DNA of 64,000 nt, from positions 48,539-112,538 of the forward strand of contig CALLAL010000008.1 in the NCBI GenBank assembly GCA_938002255.1. The letters run 5' to 3'. The position numbers were made by a program, and so were the translations under genes. A model generated the notes under the pieces. It had not been told where the DNA came from. It saw only the letters and a program-made list of their open reading frames with translations, and ran no database searches. Origin of the DNA: an uncultured bacterium (GTDB lineage Bacteria; Desulfobacterota; BSN033; UBA1163). Positions 35,259 to 45,900 of the stretch are shown here, piece by piece (the first letter of the stretch is position 1; each line of letters opens with the position of its first letter).

Positions 35259-37574
35259 ATGGGATCCCAGATGAGCATGGAAGCCATGGAAAAAAGGATT
35301 TCGGAGCTCGAGGAGAAATTAAGAGCTTACGAACAGCGAGGCCCAGAAAGATATCTTCAAGAGAGGGTTCGGAGGTTTGAGAGAATCGTTGAGATGGGCG
35401 ACGATGGGATTCTGGTCCTCGATGAACATTACAAGATCGAGTTTGCCAATACCGTGGCCTCTGAATTGCTGGGTTATCCCAAGGATGAGTTGATCGAGAA
35501 AGATTTCCGGACCCTCCTGACAGAAAGGGATATTCAGTATCTTAACCAGATGCAATTGGATGTCGGTGAAGATGAAAGCAAGAGGGTCTGTACGGAGATG
35601 GAGGTCACAACCGCTCAAAAGGTGAAGAAGGATATGGAGGTTTGTGTCACCCTTTCCAAAGGGGAAGAGACAGGCACAAAAACCTACGTTTATCTGCGGG
35701 ATATCACCGAACAGAAGAGGATGGAGAGAAAAATCCGGGAGGCCACCAAGCGGTTTGAAAAGATCGCTGAAATGGGGGAGGATGGGATCATCGTGTTTGA
35801 TGAAGACTCCCGGATTGAATTTGCTAACCAGAGGGCATCTGAGATTTTAGGGATTCCAAAAAACCAGATCCTCGGGAAAGAATTTTTTTCGTTAATCGGG
35901 AAGAGAGACGAAGAATTTCTTGAAGAGATGGTGGTGCGAGGAGAGGGCATCGGTCAGAAAGTCTGTATCGAGATGCTCATTCAAACTCCCGGAGGGGAGA
36001 CCAAAGAGACCGAAATTTGCGTTGCTCCCAATCGATCTGAGGATGGGACGATTACCACCTATGCCTATCTTCGGGATATTACGGAACGAAAGCGATTTGA
36101 GAAAGAACTGAAAGAATCGGAAGAGAAGTATCGGAACCTTTTTGAAAGAGTTCAACATGGCCTTTTTATCAGCACAAAGGAAGGACGCTTTCTGGATTGT
36201 AACCAGGCCCTGGCGGAAATGGCTGGATACAGTTGTAAAGAGGAGTTCTTAGAGATCAATATCCCCAGGGACCTCTACGTGAAGAAAGAGGATCGGATCA
36301 AATTCCAGAAACTGATGGAAGAGCAGGGATATGTCAAGGATATGGAGGTCGAATTCAAAACAAAGGAAGGAAAAACGATAACCGTATTGCTTACGGCCCA
36401 TGCGAAAAGGGATGAGAAGGGGGAGATTATTGGCTACGAAGGGCTCAATATTGATATCTCCGAACGGAAACGGATGGAGAAGGAGCTGAGAGAAGCCAAT
36501 GAATTTTTTATGAATCTGATCGAGAGTTCGGTGGATGGGATCATTGCAGCCGACATGAAAGGCAACATCATCATCTTTAATAAAGGAGCCGAAGCCCTTA
36601 CCGGTTATACGGCTGGAGAGGTGATCGGGAAACTCCACATCACCCAGATCTATCCTGAAGGAGTGGCCAAAGAGATTATGCGAAAGCTCCGAAGCCCTGA
36701 ATACGGAGGGGTGGGGAAATTTACCCCCACCCAGCTCAACGTGATCAATAAACAGGGAGAGGAGATTCCCATCCAGCTTTCAGCGGCTCTGATCTATGAT
36801 GCCGCAGGAAAGGAGGTTGCCAGCGTAGGAATCTTTACGGATCTCAGGCCTCGATTGAAAATGGAGAAAGAGATTCATGAGATTCAGGAGGCTCTGCTCC
36901 AGTCCGAGAAACTGGCGGCCATGGGCAGACTGACCTCACAGATCGCTCATGAATTGAACAACCCGATTTACGGAATTATGAATACCCTGGAATTGCTCAA
37001 AACGGAGATCCCACCGGATAGCAAGCGACGCAGAATCCTGGAGCTCTCCCTCTCCGAGACCCATCGGCTTGCGGAGATGCTTCGGAATATGCTCAGTTTC
37101 TCGAAGCCCGAAGAGGAACAACGGCAACCTGTCAATTTGAATGAATTGCTGGAAGGGATTCTTTTAATCTTGGATAAACAGATGCAAGAAGCCAATGTGA
37201 GGGTGAAGACCTATTTTGATGACCAGATTCCACTGGTGATGGCTTCCCAGAATCAACTGAGACAGGTTTTCATCAACATGTTCAAAAATGCGAAGGAGGC
37301 GATGCCCAAAGGGGGAACCCTGACGGTGGGGACAGGTAGAGAAAAGGATAGAGTCTTGATCCATATCCGTGATACAGGAGTGGGGATTCCTGAGGAATTG
37401 AAAAGTAAGATCTTCGAAGCCTTTTTCACGACCAAACAAAAAGTGAAAGGGGTAGGGCTTGGCCTTTCTGTTTGTTATGGGATCATTAAAAATCACGGCG
37501 GAGAGATTAAGGTTGAAAGCGAAGAGGGAAAAGGTACCCACTTCACCATCAGTCTGCCTATTTCAAAAGGGTAG
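35259..37574 (+). CDS. multi-PAS sensor histidine kinase
   Basis: A soluble histidine kinase of 771 residues. A short coiled coil (MEAMEKRISELEEKLRAYEQ) is followed by four PAS domains at about residues 45-150, 165-275, 290-405 and 415-530. The dimerisation domain has the phospho-acceptor H564 in SQIAHELNNP, and the ATPase domain has NMFKNAKEAM, DTGVGIPEE and GVGLGLSVCYGI. No membrane segment or receiver is seen, so it senses a cytoplasmic or redox signal. ATG 35259 follows AGAGGAGA. No response regulator is adjacent. The orphan HTH-receiver at 41383 is one possible partner. Confidence 0.9.
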   Translation: MGSQMSMEAMEKRISELEEKLRAYEQRGPERYLQERVRRFERIVEMGDDGILVLDEHYKIEFANTVASELLGYPKDELIEKDFRTLLTERDIQYLNQMQLDVGEDESKRVCTEMEVTTAQKVKKDMEVCVTLSKGEETGTKTYVYLRDITEQKRMERKIREATKRFEKIAEMGEDGIIVFDEDSRIEFANQRASEILGIPKNQILGKEFFSLIGKRDEEFLEEMVVRGEGIGQKVCIEMLIQTPGGETKETEICVAPNRSEDGTITTYAYLRDITERKRFEKELKESEEKYRNLFERVQHGLFISTKEGRFLDCNQALAEMAGYSCKEEFLEINIPRDLYVKKEDRIKFQKLMEEQGYVKDMEVEFKTKEGKTITVLLTAHAKRDEKGEIIGYEGLNIDISERKRMEKELREANEFFMNLIESSVDGIIAADMKGNIIIFNKGAEALTGYTAGEVIGKLHITQIYPEGVAKEIMRKLRSPEYGGVGKFTPTQLNVINKQGEEIPIQLSAALIYDAAGKEVASVGIFTDLRPRLKMEKEIHEIQEALLQSEKLAAMGRLTSQIAHELNNPIYGIMNTLELLKTEIPPDSKRRRILELSLSETHRLAEMLRNMLSFSKPEEEQRQPVNLNELLEGILLILDKQMQEANVRVKTYFDDQIPLVMASQNQLRQVFINMFKNAKEAMPKGGTLTVGTGREKDRVLIHIRDTGVGIPEELKSKIFEAFFTTKQKVKGVGLGLSVCYGIIKNHGGEIKVESEEGKGTHFTISLPISKG

Positions 37575-37578
37575 TCGA

Positions 37579-38823
37579 ATGAATTACAGCGATTGGATCA
37601 AAAAGGAATTTTGGAACTTAAGTCAATCCCTTGGATTTCACTTCGTCCCCGGTGAAGAGATTGAAAACCGCATCAAACGGATCAGGGAGAGAATGGCAAG
37701 GCAGGGGATTGAGGCGATCCTCGTTATCGAAAAAATGGATTTTTATTATCTCTCCGGGACGACGCAGGAAGGCTTCCTCTTTCTTCCCCTGGAAGGAAAA
37801 CCCTTGCTCCTGATCAAGAGAGAACTGGAACGAGCAAAGATCGAGTCACCCTTAAAGCCTGTGATTCCCCTTCAATCCATTCGCCATCTACCCTTGCTCA
37901 TCCAGGATCATTATCGCACCCTTCCTCAGAATCTTGGTCTGGAGTTTGATCTTCTTCCTGTGAGAGATTATTTCAGATACCAGGACCTTTTTTCTGGCAC
38001 GGTGCTTCTGGATTCCTCGGCGGTTTTCCGGGAAGTCAGGAAGATCAAATCTCCTTTTGAAATGGAATTGATGAAAAAGGCAGGAGAGATTGCCAGGAAG
38101 GTTTACGAGGAAGCCAAGGGGATGATTCAAGAAGGGATGACGGAGATTGAATTGGGAGGTCTCTTAGAAGCCGTTGCCAAAAAATATGGACATGAGGGGC
38201 TTCTCAGAGTGAGATCCCTTAATTATGAAGCCTATAGCTGGCACATTTTGAGTGGCTCTTCGGGAGGAGTGGTGAGTCAATCTGACTCTCCGATGGGAGG
38301 ATTTGGATTGTCCCCGGCTTTTCCAGTTGGTGCAAGCCTAAAGAAGATAAAAGCCCGTGAGCCCATCCTCGTTGACTTTGGGATCTGCTACCATGGTTAT
38401 CAGGTGGATCAAACCCGTATGTTTTCTATTGGGAGAATGAAAAAGAGATTTATTGATGCCTATAAGGCATCCAAGGAAATTCATGATTCGGTGCTTGATG
38501 AGGTTCATCCAGGAACGGACTGTGAGGCTCTCTTTAAAAAAACCGTGAGACTCGCAAAAAAATTGGGTTACGGAGACAGTTATTTAGGTCCCCCGAGGCT
38601 TCAGACCCGCTTCGTTGGCCATGGAATTGGGCTGGAACTGAATGAACTGCCCTTCCTTGCCCAGGGCCATTCTTATCCACTCGAAGAGGGGATGACCTTC
38701 GCCATAGAACCCAAAATCGTCTTTCCCGGAGAAGGTGCCGTGGGGTTTGAGAATACCGTCGCGGTAACCCAAAGTGGCTATGAAATTTTAACCCCTATTG
38801 AACAAGCGATCTTTCAGGTTTGA
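37579..38823 (+). CDS. M24 family metallopeptidase (Xaa-Pro peptidase-like)
   Basis: A 414-residue creatinase/aminopeptidase P-type protein. An N-terminal creatinase-like domain is followed by the pita-bread catalytic domain. Metal-ligand segments are visible: DFGICYHGYQVDQTR (two Asp), FVGHGIGLELNELP (His), TFAIEPKIV and FENTVAV (two Glu). ATG 37579 is chosen within a frame that opens earlier inside the kinase gene. It starts five bases after the kinase stop, so the two may be cotranscribed. Confidence 0.85.
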   Translation: MNYSDWIKKEFWNLSQSLGFHFVPGEEIENRIKRIRERMARQGIEAILVIEKMDFYYLSGTTQEGFLFLPLEGKPLLLIKRELERAKIESPLKPVIPLQSIRHLPLLIQDHYRTLPQNLGLEFDLLPVRDYFRYQDLFSGTVLLDSSAVFREVRKIKSPFEMELMKKAGEIARKVYEEAKGMIQEGMTEIELGGLLEAVAKKYGHEGLLRVRSLNYEAYSWHILSGSSGGVVSQSDSPMGGFGLSPAFPVGASLKKIKAREPILVDFGICYHGYQVDQTRMFSIGRMKKRFIDAYKASKEIHDSVLDEVHPGTDCEALFKKTVRLAKKLGYGDSYLGPPRLQTRFVGHGIGLELNELPFLAQGHSYPLEEGMTFAIEPKIVFPGEGAVGFENTVAVTQSGYEILTPIEQAIFQV

Positions 38824-38927
38824 ATTGATCGGATTGCAACCCTTCATCAACTCTTTAAATGTTCTATCACCCACATTGAGCGAATGTTTTACCCATCACA
38901 AGGGGGGCGGGGAAGCCGATTAAATGT

Positions 38928-39425
38928 TCATTGAAACTCCACGAATTCGGTTTTGGGAGCGGAGCAGACCGGGCAGGTTTCAGGGCAGACCCCGTCTGCC
39001 ACATACCCACACACCTGGCACACATAGTAAGTCGTCTCTCGTTCTCCAATCAGATGGTTGATGGCCAGTTTATAGAGTTTGGCATGACCCTCTTCAACGT
39101 CTCTTGAATTGGAGAAGATCATCGATGAGGTGGTGTCTCCTATCTTCTCTGCAAGCTCGATGAAGTTTTCATAAGCCACACCTGCAATACTCGTTTCAGA
39201 CTGGAAACTTTCTTTAAGATTCGAGTCCGTATCCTTAATCTCCCGGAGCATCCGAAAGGCACGCTCCCCGTGAATCTCTTCGCTGAAGGCGATGACCCGA
39301 AACAGTTTAGCTATCTGAGGCAGGCCCTCCTGGTCTGCTTTTTTGGCAAAGACCTTTAATCGCAAAGCGGCTTTGGCTTCTGCCTCATACACCTGATGAA
39401 ATGCCTCTTTGATCTTCTCGTCCAT
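38928..39425 (-). CDS. rubrerythrin
   Basis: A 165-residue rubrerythrin, an oxygen and peroxide defence protein of anaerobes. The ferritin-like four-helix domain carries the Glu-rich diiron ligands (YEAEAKAALRL, FSEEIHGERAF, EEGHAKLY). The C-terminus is a rubredoxin-like Fe(Cys)4 domain, CQVCGYVADG and CPVCSAPKTEF. On the minus strand, GGAGGGG precedes its start. It is divergent from the acyl-CoA ligase gene. Confidence 0.93.
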   Translation of the reverse strand: MDEKIKEAFHQVYEAEAKAALRLKVFAKKADQEGLPQIAKLFRVIAFSEEIHGERAFRMLREIKDTDSNLKESFQSETSIAGVAYENFIELAEKIGDTTSSMIFSNSRDVEEGHAKLYKLAINHLIGERETTYYVCQVCGYVADGVCPETCPVCSAPKTEFVEFQ

Positions 39426-39494
39426 TATCCCCTCCTGTTTGATTTGGAATAGACTATAGCATAAAAATCAAAGATATCGAACCCCCAAAAAAAA

Positions 39495-39523
39495 TTGGAC
39501 TTCCTCAACCCATTCGTTATACT
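39495..39523 (+). promoter_or_regulatory. sigma70-type promoter of the acyl-CoA ligase
   Basis: TTGGAC (39495-39500), 17 bases, TATACT (39518-39523), followed by AGGAGG and ATG 39544, giving a very short leader. One of the clearest promoters in the window. Confidence 0.6.
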
Positions 39524-39543
39524 TGTAAACAGGAGGTGGGGAT

Positions 39544-41139
39544 ATGGATTTCGTAAAAACAACCCTTGGTGATCTTCTTGATGGGGTGGCTTCGAAATTT
39601 CCTCAGAACGAAGCTATCGTTGATGTCTCAAAAGGGAGGAGGTTGACCTACAGGGAATTTTTAAATGATGTCAATCAACTCGCCAAAGGTTTTTTAAAAC
39701 TCGGTTTGAAAAAAGGGGATCATCTCGCCCTATGGTCTCCCAACCGCTGGGAATGGATTGTCACGGAGTTTGCTACTGCCAAAATCGGAGCGGTTCTGGT
39801 GAGTGTCGATACCAATGCCCAGCGTCAGCAACTCGAATACCTTCTCACTCAATCGGACTCTCAAGCGCTCGTCATGGCTAAAGGGCTGAAAGGAAATGAA
39901 TCTCTTGAGATCGTCCAGCAACTTCCTCAATTGCCAGAACTAAAGCACCTTATCCTGATGGAAGATCAAACCCCTTCAGGGATGATGAAATGGAAAACCC
40001 TCTTGGAGATGGGAAAGGATGTGAAAGATCATGTTTTGCATGAGCGAGCACATGATTGCCGAATGGACGATGTCGTTACCCTTCTTTATACGTCCGGGAC
40101 AACAGGTGTTCCAAAAGGGGTGATGTCCACTCACTTCGGAATTCTCAATACGACCGCGGCGAGTGCCGAGATTCAACGAATAACCGAAAAAGACCGGTTG
40201 TGTCTTTCTGTTCCTTTATCCCATATGTTTGGCTGTGTTTGCGTCACCCTTGCGGCGATTATCAAAGGTGCAACTCTTGTCCTTCCTTCTGAAACCTTTG
40301 AACCTGGAAAAGTTCTCGAAGCGATTGAAAAAGAGCATTGCACAGCCATTTACGGTTCTCCGACCGCTTTTATCTCTCTCATGGACCATCCACGTTATCA
40401 GCCTTCTCGTCTTGCATCCCTTCGTACCGGAATCATGGGGGGAGCCCAGTGTCCAATGGAGGTGATGAAAAAGATTGTTGAGGAGATGGGGGTTAGGGAA
40501 ATTGTCATTGGTTATGGACTGACAGAGTCTTCTTCCTGGATCACAGAGACAAGACCCGATGATCCCCTGGAACTGCGGGTTTCAACAGTGGGAAGGCCGC
40601 TCCCCAATGTGGAGGTGAAGATGATGGATCCGAAGACAGGGGAGGAAGTCCCCAAAGGGGTGGTGGGAGAATTGTGCGCCCGGGGGTTAAATATGAAAGG
40701 ATATTATAAAATGCCGGCAGCCACTGAGAAGGCGATTGACCGGGAGGGATGGCTACATACTGGAGACCTTGCGACCATGGATGAACAGGGATACGTAAGA
40801 ATGGTTGGGAGATTGAAAGAGGTGATTCAAAAAGGAACGGAAACGATTTTTCCTGCAGAGATTGAAGAGGTCTTATTTACCTTTCCGGGAATCTCGAACG
40901 CTCAGGTCTTTGGCGTTCCTGATAAAAGATTGGGAGAAGAGATTGCCGTCTGGATTAAATTGGAGGAGGGTGTGGATTTGAAAGAAGAAGAGATTCTTCA
41001 GTTCTGTAAGAAGAAACTTCCACCTTCTCAGGTGCCCCGCTATTTAAAATTCGTCAAGGAATTTCCCATGACTCCCCTTGGCAAAATCCAGAAATTTAAA
41101 ATGAAGGAAATGGCCACCTTAGAGTATGGTTTGGAATAA
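39544..41139 (+). CDS. AMP-forming acyl-CoA ligase
   Basis: A 531-residue adenylate-forming ligase of the fatty-acyl-CoA synthetase group. Motifs: LLYTSGTTGVPKGVMSTH (phosphate loop), GYGLTESSS, GWLHTGDLATMDEQGYV and the C-terminal GKIQKFKMKE with the catalytic Lys. It activates a carboxylic acid as the CoA ester. A good promoter and AGGAGG ribosome binding site precede it, and an AT-rich gap follows. It stands alone, so the substrate class is uncertain. Medium- or long-chain fatty acid is the default expectation. Confidence 0.9.
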   Translation: MDFVKTTLGDLLDGVASKFPQNEAIVDVSKGRRLTYREFLNDVNQLAKGFLKLGLKKGDHLALWSPNRWEWIVTEFATAKIGAVLVSVDTNAQRQQLEYLLTQSDSQALVMAKGLKGNESLEIVQQLPQLPELKHLILMEDQTPSGMMKWKTLLEMGKDVKDHVLHERAHDCRMDDVVTLLYTSGTTGVPKGVMSTHFGILNTTAASAEIQRITEKDRLCLSVPLSHMFGCVCVTLAAIIKGATLVLPSETFEPGKVLEAIEKEHCTAIYGSPTAFISLMDHPRYQPSRLASLRTGIMGGAQCPMEVMKKIVEEMGVREIVIGYGLTESSSWITETRPDDPLELRVSTVGRPLPNVEVKMMDPKTGEEVPKGVVGELCARGLNMKGYYKMPAATEKAIDREGWLHTGDLATMDEQGYVRMVGRLKEVIQKGTETIFPAEIEEVLFTFPGISNAQVFGVPDKRLGEEIAVWIKLEEGVDLKEEEILQFCKKKLPPSQVPRYLKFVKEFPMTPLGKIQKFKMKEMATLEYGLE

Positions 41140-41382
41140 AATAAGAAGTTTTTTGAATTTGCCTCACACCATTTCATTTCCCCAAAAGAATTTTTTCTCT
41201 ACAAATTAAATTTTTTTATTTTAGTTGAATTGCCTTTCCAAGTATCATTTTTCACATAATAAATATTCTTAATAAAATCAATTAATTATAAGAAATAATA
41301 AACTCAAGTAAAAATTTTACTTGACAAACTGAAAATATTGTAGTAGTTGAAAAATCCATAAAATCTGTAAAAGGAGTAAATT
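41140..41382. other. 243-base AT-rich gap upstream of the HTH-receiver gene
   Basis: The stretch from about 41195 to 41345 is strikingly rich in A and T compared with its surroundings. TTGACA at 41321-41326 could be a -35 box, but no good -10 box follows at 16-18 bases. No gene is seen. The composition would suit a bent promoter region. Confidence 0.45.
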
Positions 41383-41955
41383 ATGGAAATTTTGACCGTA
41401 TCCCAGGCCAGTAAATATTGTAAGGTTTCTCCGAAAACAATCATCAACTGGATCGAGGCTGGTCATTTAAAAGCATATAAGACTGTTGGGGGACATCGCA
41501 GAATCAAGAAAGAGGATCTGGATCAATTTTTAAAAGAGAAAGGAATGCCAGTCGTTGAGGAGGCCAAGGGAGAAGAGAGAAAAAAGATCCTTGTGGTAGA
41601 TGATGACAAAATTATTGTTGAAACCATTGTTCAAGCCCTCGAAGAAGACGAATTCGGATACGAAATGATTTCGGCTTCGGATGGTTTTGAGGCAGGGTTA
41701 CAGGTCAGCCACTTTAAACCAGACCTCCTGATCCTTGATATCATGATGCCGGATATTAATGGATATGAGGTTTGTCAAAAAATCAAATCCAATCCGGAAA
41801 CGAAAGATATCAAAATCATCGTTCTTTCAGCTTACCTCAATGATGAAGCCTTCAAACAGATGAAAGAATATGGTGCGGATGCCTGTTTTTCGAAACCTCT
41901 TCCTCTCGAACAGTTGAAATACGAAGTCGCAAAGTTGCTTGGGTTGAAGAAGTGA
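41383..41955 (+). CDS. excisionase/MerR-like HTH fused to a response-regulator receiver
   Basis: A 190-residue protein with reversed domain order. Residues 1-50 are a BldC/excisionase-type helix-turn-helix (LTVSQASKYCKVSPKTIINW, then GGHRRIKKEDL). After a charged linker, residues 67-188 form a CheY-like receiver with the acidic pair in VVDDDK, the phospho-accepting Asp in LLILDIMMPD, and Lys in FSKPLP. Ordinary response regulators have the receiver first. It has an AAGGAG site and an AT-rich upstream region. It lies just ahead of the C1/Hdr locus and may control it. No kinase is adjacent. Confidence 0.88.
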   Translation: MEILTVSQASKYCKVSPKTIINWIEAGHLKAYKTVGGHRRIKKEDLDQFLKEKGMPVVEEAKGEERKKILVVDDDKIIVETIVQALEEDEFGYEMISASDGFEAGLQVSHFKPDLLILDIMMPDINGYEVCQKIKSNPETKDIKIIVLSAYLNDEAFKQMKEYGADACFSKPLPLEQLKYEVAKLLGLKK

Positions 41956-41994
41956 ACGCTTTCGTTCCATTTCACTTTCTTTGTTTAAGAATGT

Positions 41995-42867
41995 ATGAGT
42001 TTAGCAGAGCGCCTAAAACAGAAAGGATTTGTGATCACGTCTGAAATTTTTTTCCCTTTGGGGACTGAACCCCAGGAACTTTTTGACCGTATTGATCGAA
42101 TTAAGATGGAAATCAAAGCTCTTGGAATTCCAGAGATCGACATTGAGGGATGGGTGACAGAGACCATTCGGGCGGGTCGCGTTCTAAAGGATCAACAACT
42201 CGAGCCCATCCTGCTTATCAACTGCCGTGAAAAAAGCCGAATTGACCTCCAGGAATTTCTTCTTCAAGCCTTTGAGGCTGGGATCGAGAATATCCTCACC
42301 TTTGTAGAGGATTACCGGATCACTGGCGATAGTCTTCAGGAACTGATGTTTTTCCATGTGGATAAGGGCAAGTTTTTTTCCGTCGTTGACCAGCTAAGAA
42401 ATGGCCGCGATATCACCGGTAAAACACTTCCCCAAAAACACTCTGTCTGTATTGGAGCCGGGGTGGATGCAAGCTGGGGGAGCGAGATTCCAGACATGGC
42501 ATTAAAAGAGATGGAAGAATTGGCGGGATTAGGGACGCAGTACTTCTTAACCACGCCAGTCTTCGATCTGGATCTTTTTGAACAATTCGTGAAAAAGGTT
42601 GCGCCGATTCAGGTTCCAGTGGTCGCAGAGGTTCTCCTGATCAGGTCTTTAGAGGTTGGGCTTTTTTTGAATGGGCATGTGAAAGCAGGTAGAATCCCTT
42701 CCCATTTTATGGAGAGACTGATGAAGACTTCAGATAGAGAGAAGGCCATGAAGGAAATGATGCACCAGTTGGTCAATGGGCTCCGGAATCTTTGCGAAGG
42801 AATCCATTTTGTCCCTGTCGAATCAGAGGAACAGATTTCAAAACATCTGGGGGATAAGAAATTTTAA
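41995..42867 (+). CDS. methylenetetrahydrofolate reductase-like protein (paralogue 1)
   Basis: A 290-residue MetF-fold (flavin-dependent TIM barrel) protein. The start VITSEIFFPLGTEPQELFDR resembles the E(I/F)xPP entrance of MetF, and the later GIENILTFVEDYRITG and AGLGTQYFLTTPVFDLD segments match barrel strands that hold FMN/FAD and folate. It differs clearly from the second MetF-like protein at 48929. It opens the gene group running through HdrA, MvhD and MetV. It could be a second reductase subunit, or act on another C1 carrier. No convincing ribosome binding site is seen before ATG 41995. Confidence 0.7.
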   Translation: MSLAERLKQKGFVITSEIFFPLGTEPQELFDRIDRIKMEIKALGIPEIDIEGWVTETIRAGRVLKDQQLEPILLINCREKSRIDLQEFLLQAFEAGIENILTFVEDYRITGDSLQELMFFHVDKGKFFSVVDQLRNGRDITGKTLPQKHSVCIGAGVDASWGSEIPDMALKEMEELAGLGTQYFLTTPVFDLDLFEQFVKKVAPIQVPVVAEVLLIRSLEVGLFLNGHVKAGRIPSHFMERLMKTSDREKAMKEMMHQLVNGLRNLCEGIHFVPVESEEQISKHLGDKKF

Positions 42868-42953
42868 AGCGATCTCTCCTGAAGGGTAGACTCCCTTTCC
42901 CCATAAAGGAGAGGTGGTAAGGCGATGTTTAATGAAGAAAGGATTTTCTGTCC

Positions 42954-45900
42954 ATGAATCATCATGACCATAAAAAAATTGGTGCTGCCTTAGTGGTAGG
43001 GGGAGGGATCGCCGGGGTGCAGGCGGCTCTTGATTTAGCCAATTCAGGCGTTCGAGTTTATTTATTAGAACGATCCCCGGCGATTGGTGGGAAGATGGCT
43101 CAACTTGATAAGACCTTTCCTACGAATGATTGTGCCATGTGTATCATCTCTCCCAAACTGGTTGAGGCAGGCAGACATCTCAACATCGACATCATGACCA
43201 ATGCGGAATTGGTCGGTCTGGAAGGAGAGGCCGGACATTTCAAAGCCTTCATCAGAAAACATCCTCGTTATGTAGCGATGGATAAATGTACGAGCTGTAA
43301 TGATTGTGCAGAGGTCTGTCCTATCATTTTGCCCAATGAATTTAATGAAGGCCTTGATCAGAGAAAAGCGATTTATCGGCCCTATCCGCAGGCGGTGCCC
43401 AATACTTTCCTCGTGACCAAAAAGGGGACCAGTCCTTGCAAAGCCACCTGCCCTGCCGAGACCAGTGCCCAGGGCTATGTCGCACTCATCCATGCCGGAC
43501 GCTATAGAGAGGCCCTTGATGTGGTCAAAGAGTATAATCCTTTTCCTGCCTCTGTAGGGCGTGTTTGTAACCATCCTTGTGAAGAGAAGTGCAACCGTGG
43601 AAAATTGGACAGTCCAGTCTCCATCTGCGCTCTTAAACGGTTCGTTGCAGATTGGGTTTATGAACATCCGGAGGAGCAAAAGAAGGAGGAAACAGCCGGT
43701 CCTCAATCCTCCTATCAAGAACCAGAACCGCCCAAAGCAAGAGTGGCGATTGTTGGGGCAGGTCCTGCAGGATTGAGCTGCGCCCACCAGCTCTCCCGTA
43801 TGGGGTATACGGTCACGATCTTTGAAGCGCTCCCTGTGGCAGGAGGCATGATGCGGGTAGGTATTCCTGCCTATCGTCTGCCAAGGGATGTGCTCCAGCG
43901 CGAAATTGACGACATCATTCATCATCCCAATGTCGAATTGAAATTGAATACGCCTGTTCGCGACATCAATCGCCTTTTTGAAGAAGGATTTGCTGCGATC
44001 TTTTTATCCATGGGAGCCCATGAGCCACAGAAATTGGGTATTCCCGGAGAAGATGCAATAGGGGTATACCACGGCGTTCCCTTTCTCCAAGCGGTCAGTT
44101 TGGCAGAGCGACACACACCACCGGGAGGGGAAACGCCCCCTTTGGGAAGAAATGGAGCGCCCAAAGTAGGAGAGAAAACGATTGTCATCGGTGGAGGAAA
44201 TGTGGCGATTGATGCGGCCCGAACGGCATTGCGATTGGGTGCCAAAGAGGTGAAGATCCTTTACCGGCGTTCAAAAGATGAGATGCCTGCTAATTGGTGG
44301 GAAATCGAAGCTGCGGAAAGGGAAGGCATCGACATCCAAATCCTAACGGCACCTGTTGAGGTGGTGGTTGAGGAAGGTCATGTCAAGGCCGTTAAGTGTG
44401 TGAAGATGGAGCTGGGGGAGCCAGATTCATCGGGACGAAGAAGACCGATTCCTATTAAGGATTCTGAATTTATCATCCCAGCAGATACCATGATTGCAGC
44501 CGTGGCACAAGCACCTGAAATTTCGTTCCTTGAGGAGACCCACGGTCTTGAGGTCACCCCGAAGGGCACCTTCGCTATCGATCCCCATACGTTAGCGACC
44601 AATCGACCGGGAATCTTCGCAGGAGGCGATGTCGCCAGAGGTCCCTGGATCTTGATCCAAGCCATTGCCGATGGCCGAAGAGGGGCGCTTTCGATCGATC
44701 GTTACTTAAGGGGAGTTCCTCTTCTCACCCCAAGAGAGCAGGTCCCTCTTCCTGTGGTTGATCTCTCTCGCGAAGAGATTGATCAGATGATTGAGGAGGG
44801 AAAGGTTGATTTATCGCCCCGGACAAAGATTCCCGAGTTGCCCGAACATGAGAGAATTAGAAACTTTAGAGAGGTGGAGCTGGTGCTTACTGAAGAACAG
44901 GCCAGGCAGGAGGCGGCACGATGTCTTGCCTGCGGAATCTGTTCAGAATGTCATCTCTGTGTCAAAGTGTGCAAACGAGAAGCCATTGACCACCAGCAAG
45001 CCCCCACGATTGAAGAACTGGAAGTGGGCTCGGTCATCCTCTCTCCGGGTTATTCACTCTTTAACCCCGAACTCTCGCCCGAGCTGGGATACGGACGTTA
45101 TCCCAATGTGGTCACTAGCATCGAATTTGAAAGAATGCTCAGCGCCTCCGGTCCCTGGGGAGGCCATCTGATCCGTCGATCTTCAGATCATCGGGAACCG
45201 AAGAAGATCGCCTTCATCCAGTGCGTTGGATCGAGAGACACCCATGAAGGGACCAAACCGTATTGCTCAGCGGTCTGTTGCACCTATGCTATCAAGGAGG
45301 CTGTGGTTGCCAAGGAACATTCGAAAGACCCCCTGGATACAGCCATCTTCTACATTGACATGCGAACCCATGGCAAGGATTTTGAGAGATACTATGAGCG
45401 GGCAAAGGAAGCAGGGGTCCGTTTTGTTAAGTCGAGAATCACACGTATCCTTCCAGGGGAAGAACCAGGAGACCTCCTCATCCAATACACGGATGAAGCT
45501 GGAAAAAAGGTTGAGGAGGTCTTTGATCTGGTTGTCTTATCCGTCGGGTTTGGAGTCCCCAAAGAGGCTGTCGAACTGGCAAGAAGATTGGATATCCATC
45601 TGGACCCGTATGACTTTCCCTTTAAAAGCAGCTTTGACCCGGTCCTGACATCGAAATCAGGAGTCTTCGTTTGCGGTGCCTTCCAGGCTCCGAAAGACAT
45701 TCCGGACAGTGTGATCCAGGCAAGCGGAGCGGCTGCCAGAGCCCTTTCTGTGATTGGTGAAGCCCGAGGCATGCTGGCAAGAAAGAAGGAATATCCTCCA
45801 GAACGAGAGATTTCTCCCGAGGAGGAGCCCCGGATTGGTGCCTTCATCTGCAGCTGTGGAATTAACATTGCCGGCACCGTAAATGTGAAAGAGGTAACGG

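Noticed and set aside
43065..43925. Long open frame on the minus strand inside the HdrA fusion (286 codons)
   Set aside because: It lies wholly antisense to a well-supported gene, has no recognisable protein features, and reflects codon use of the + strand gene.
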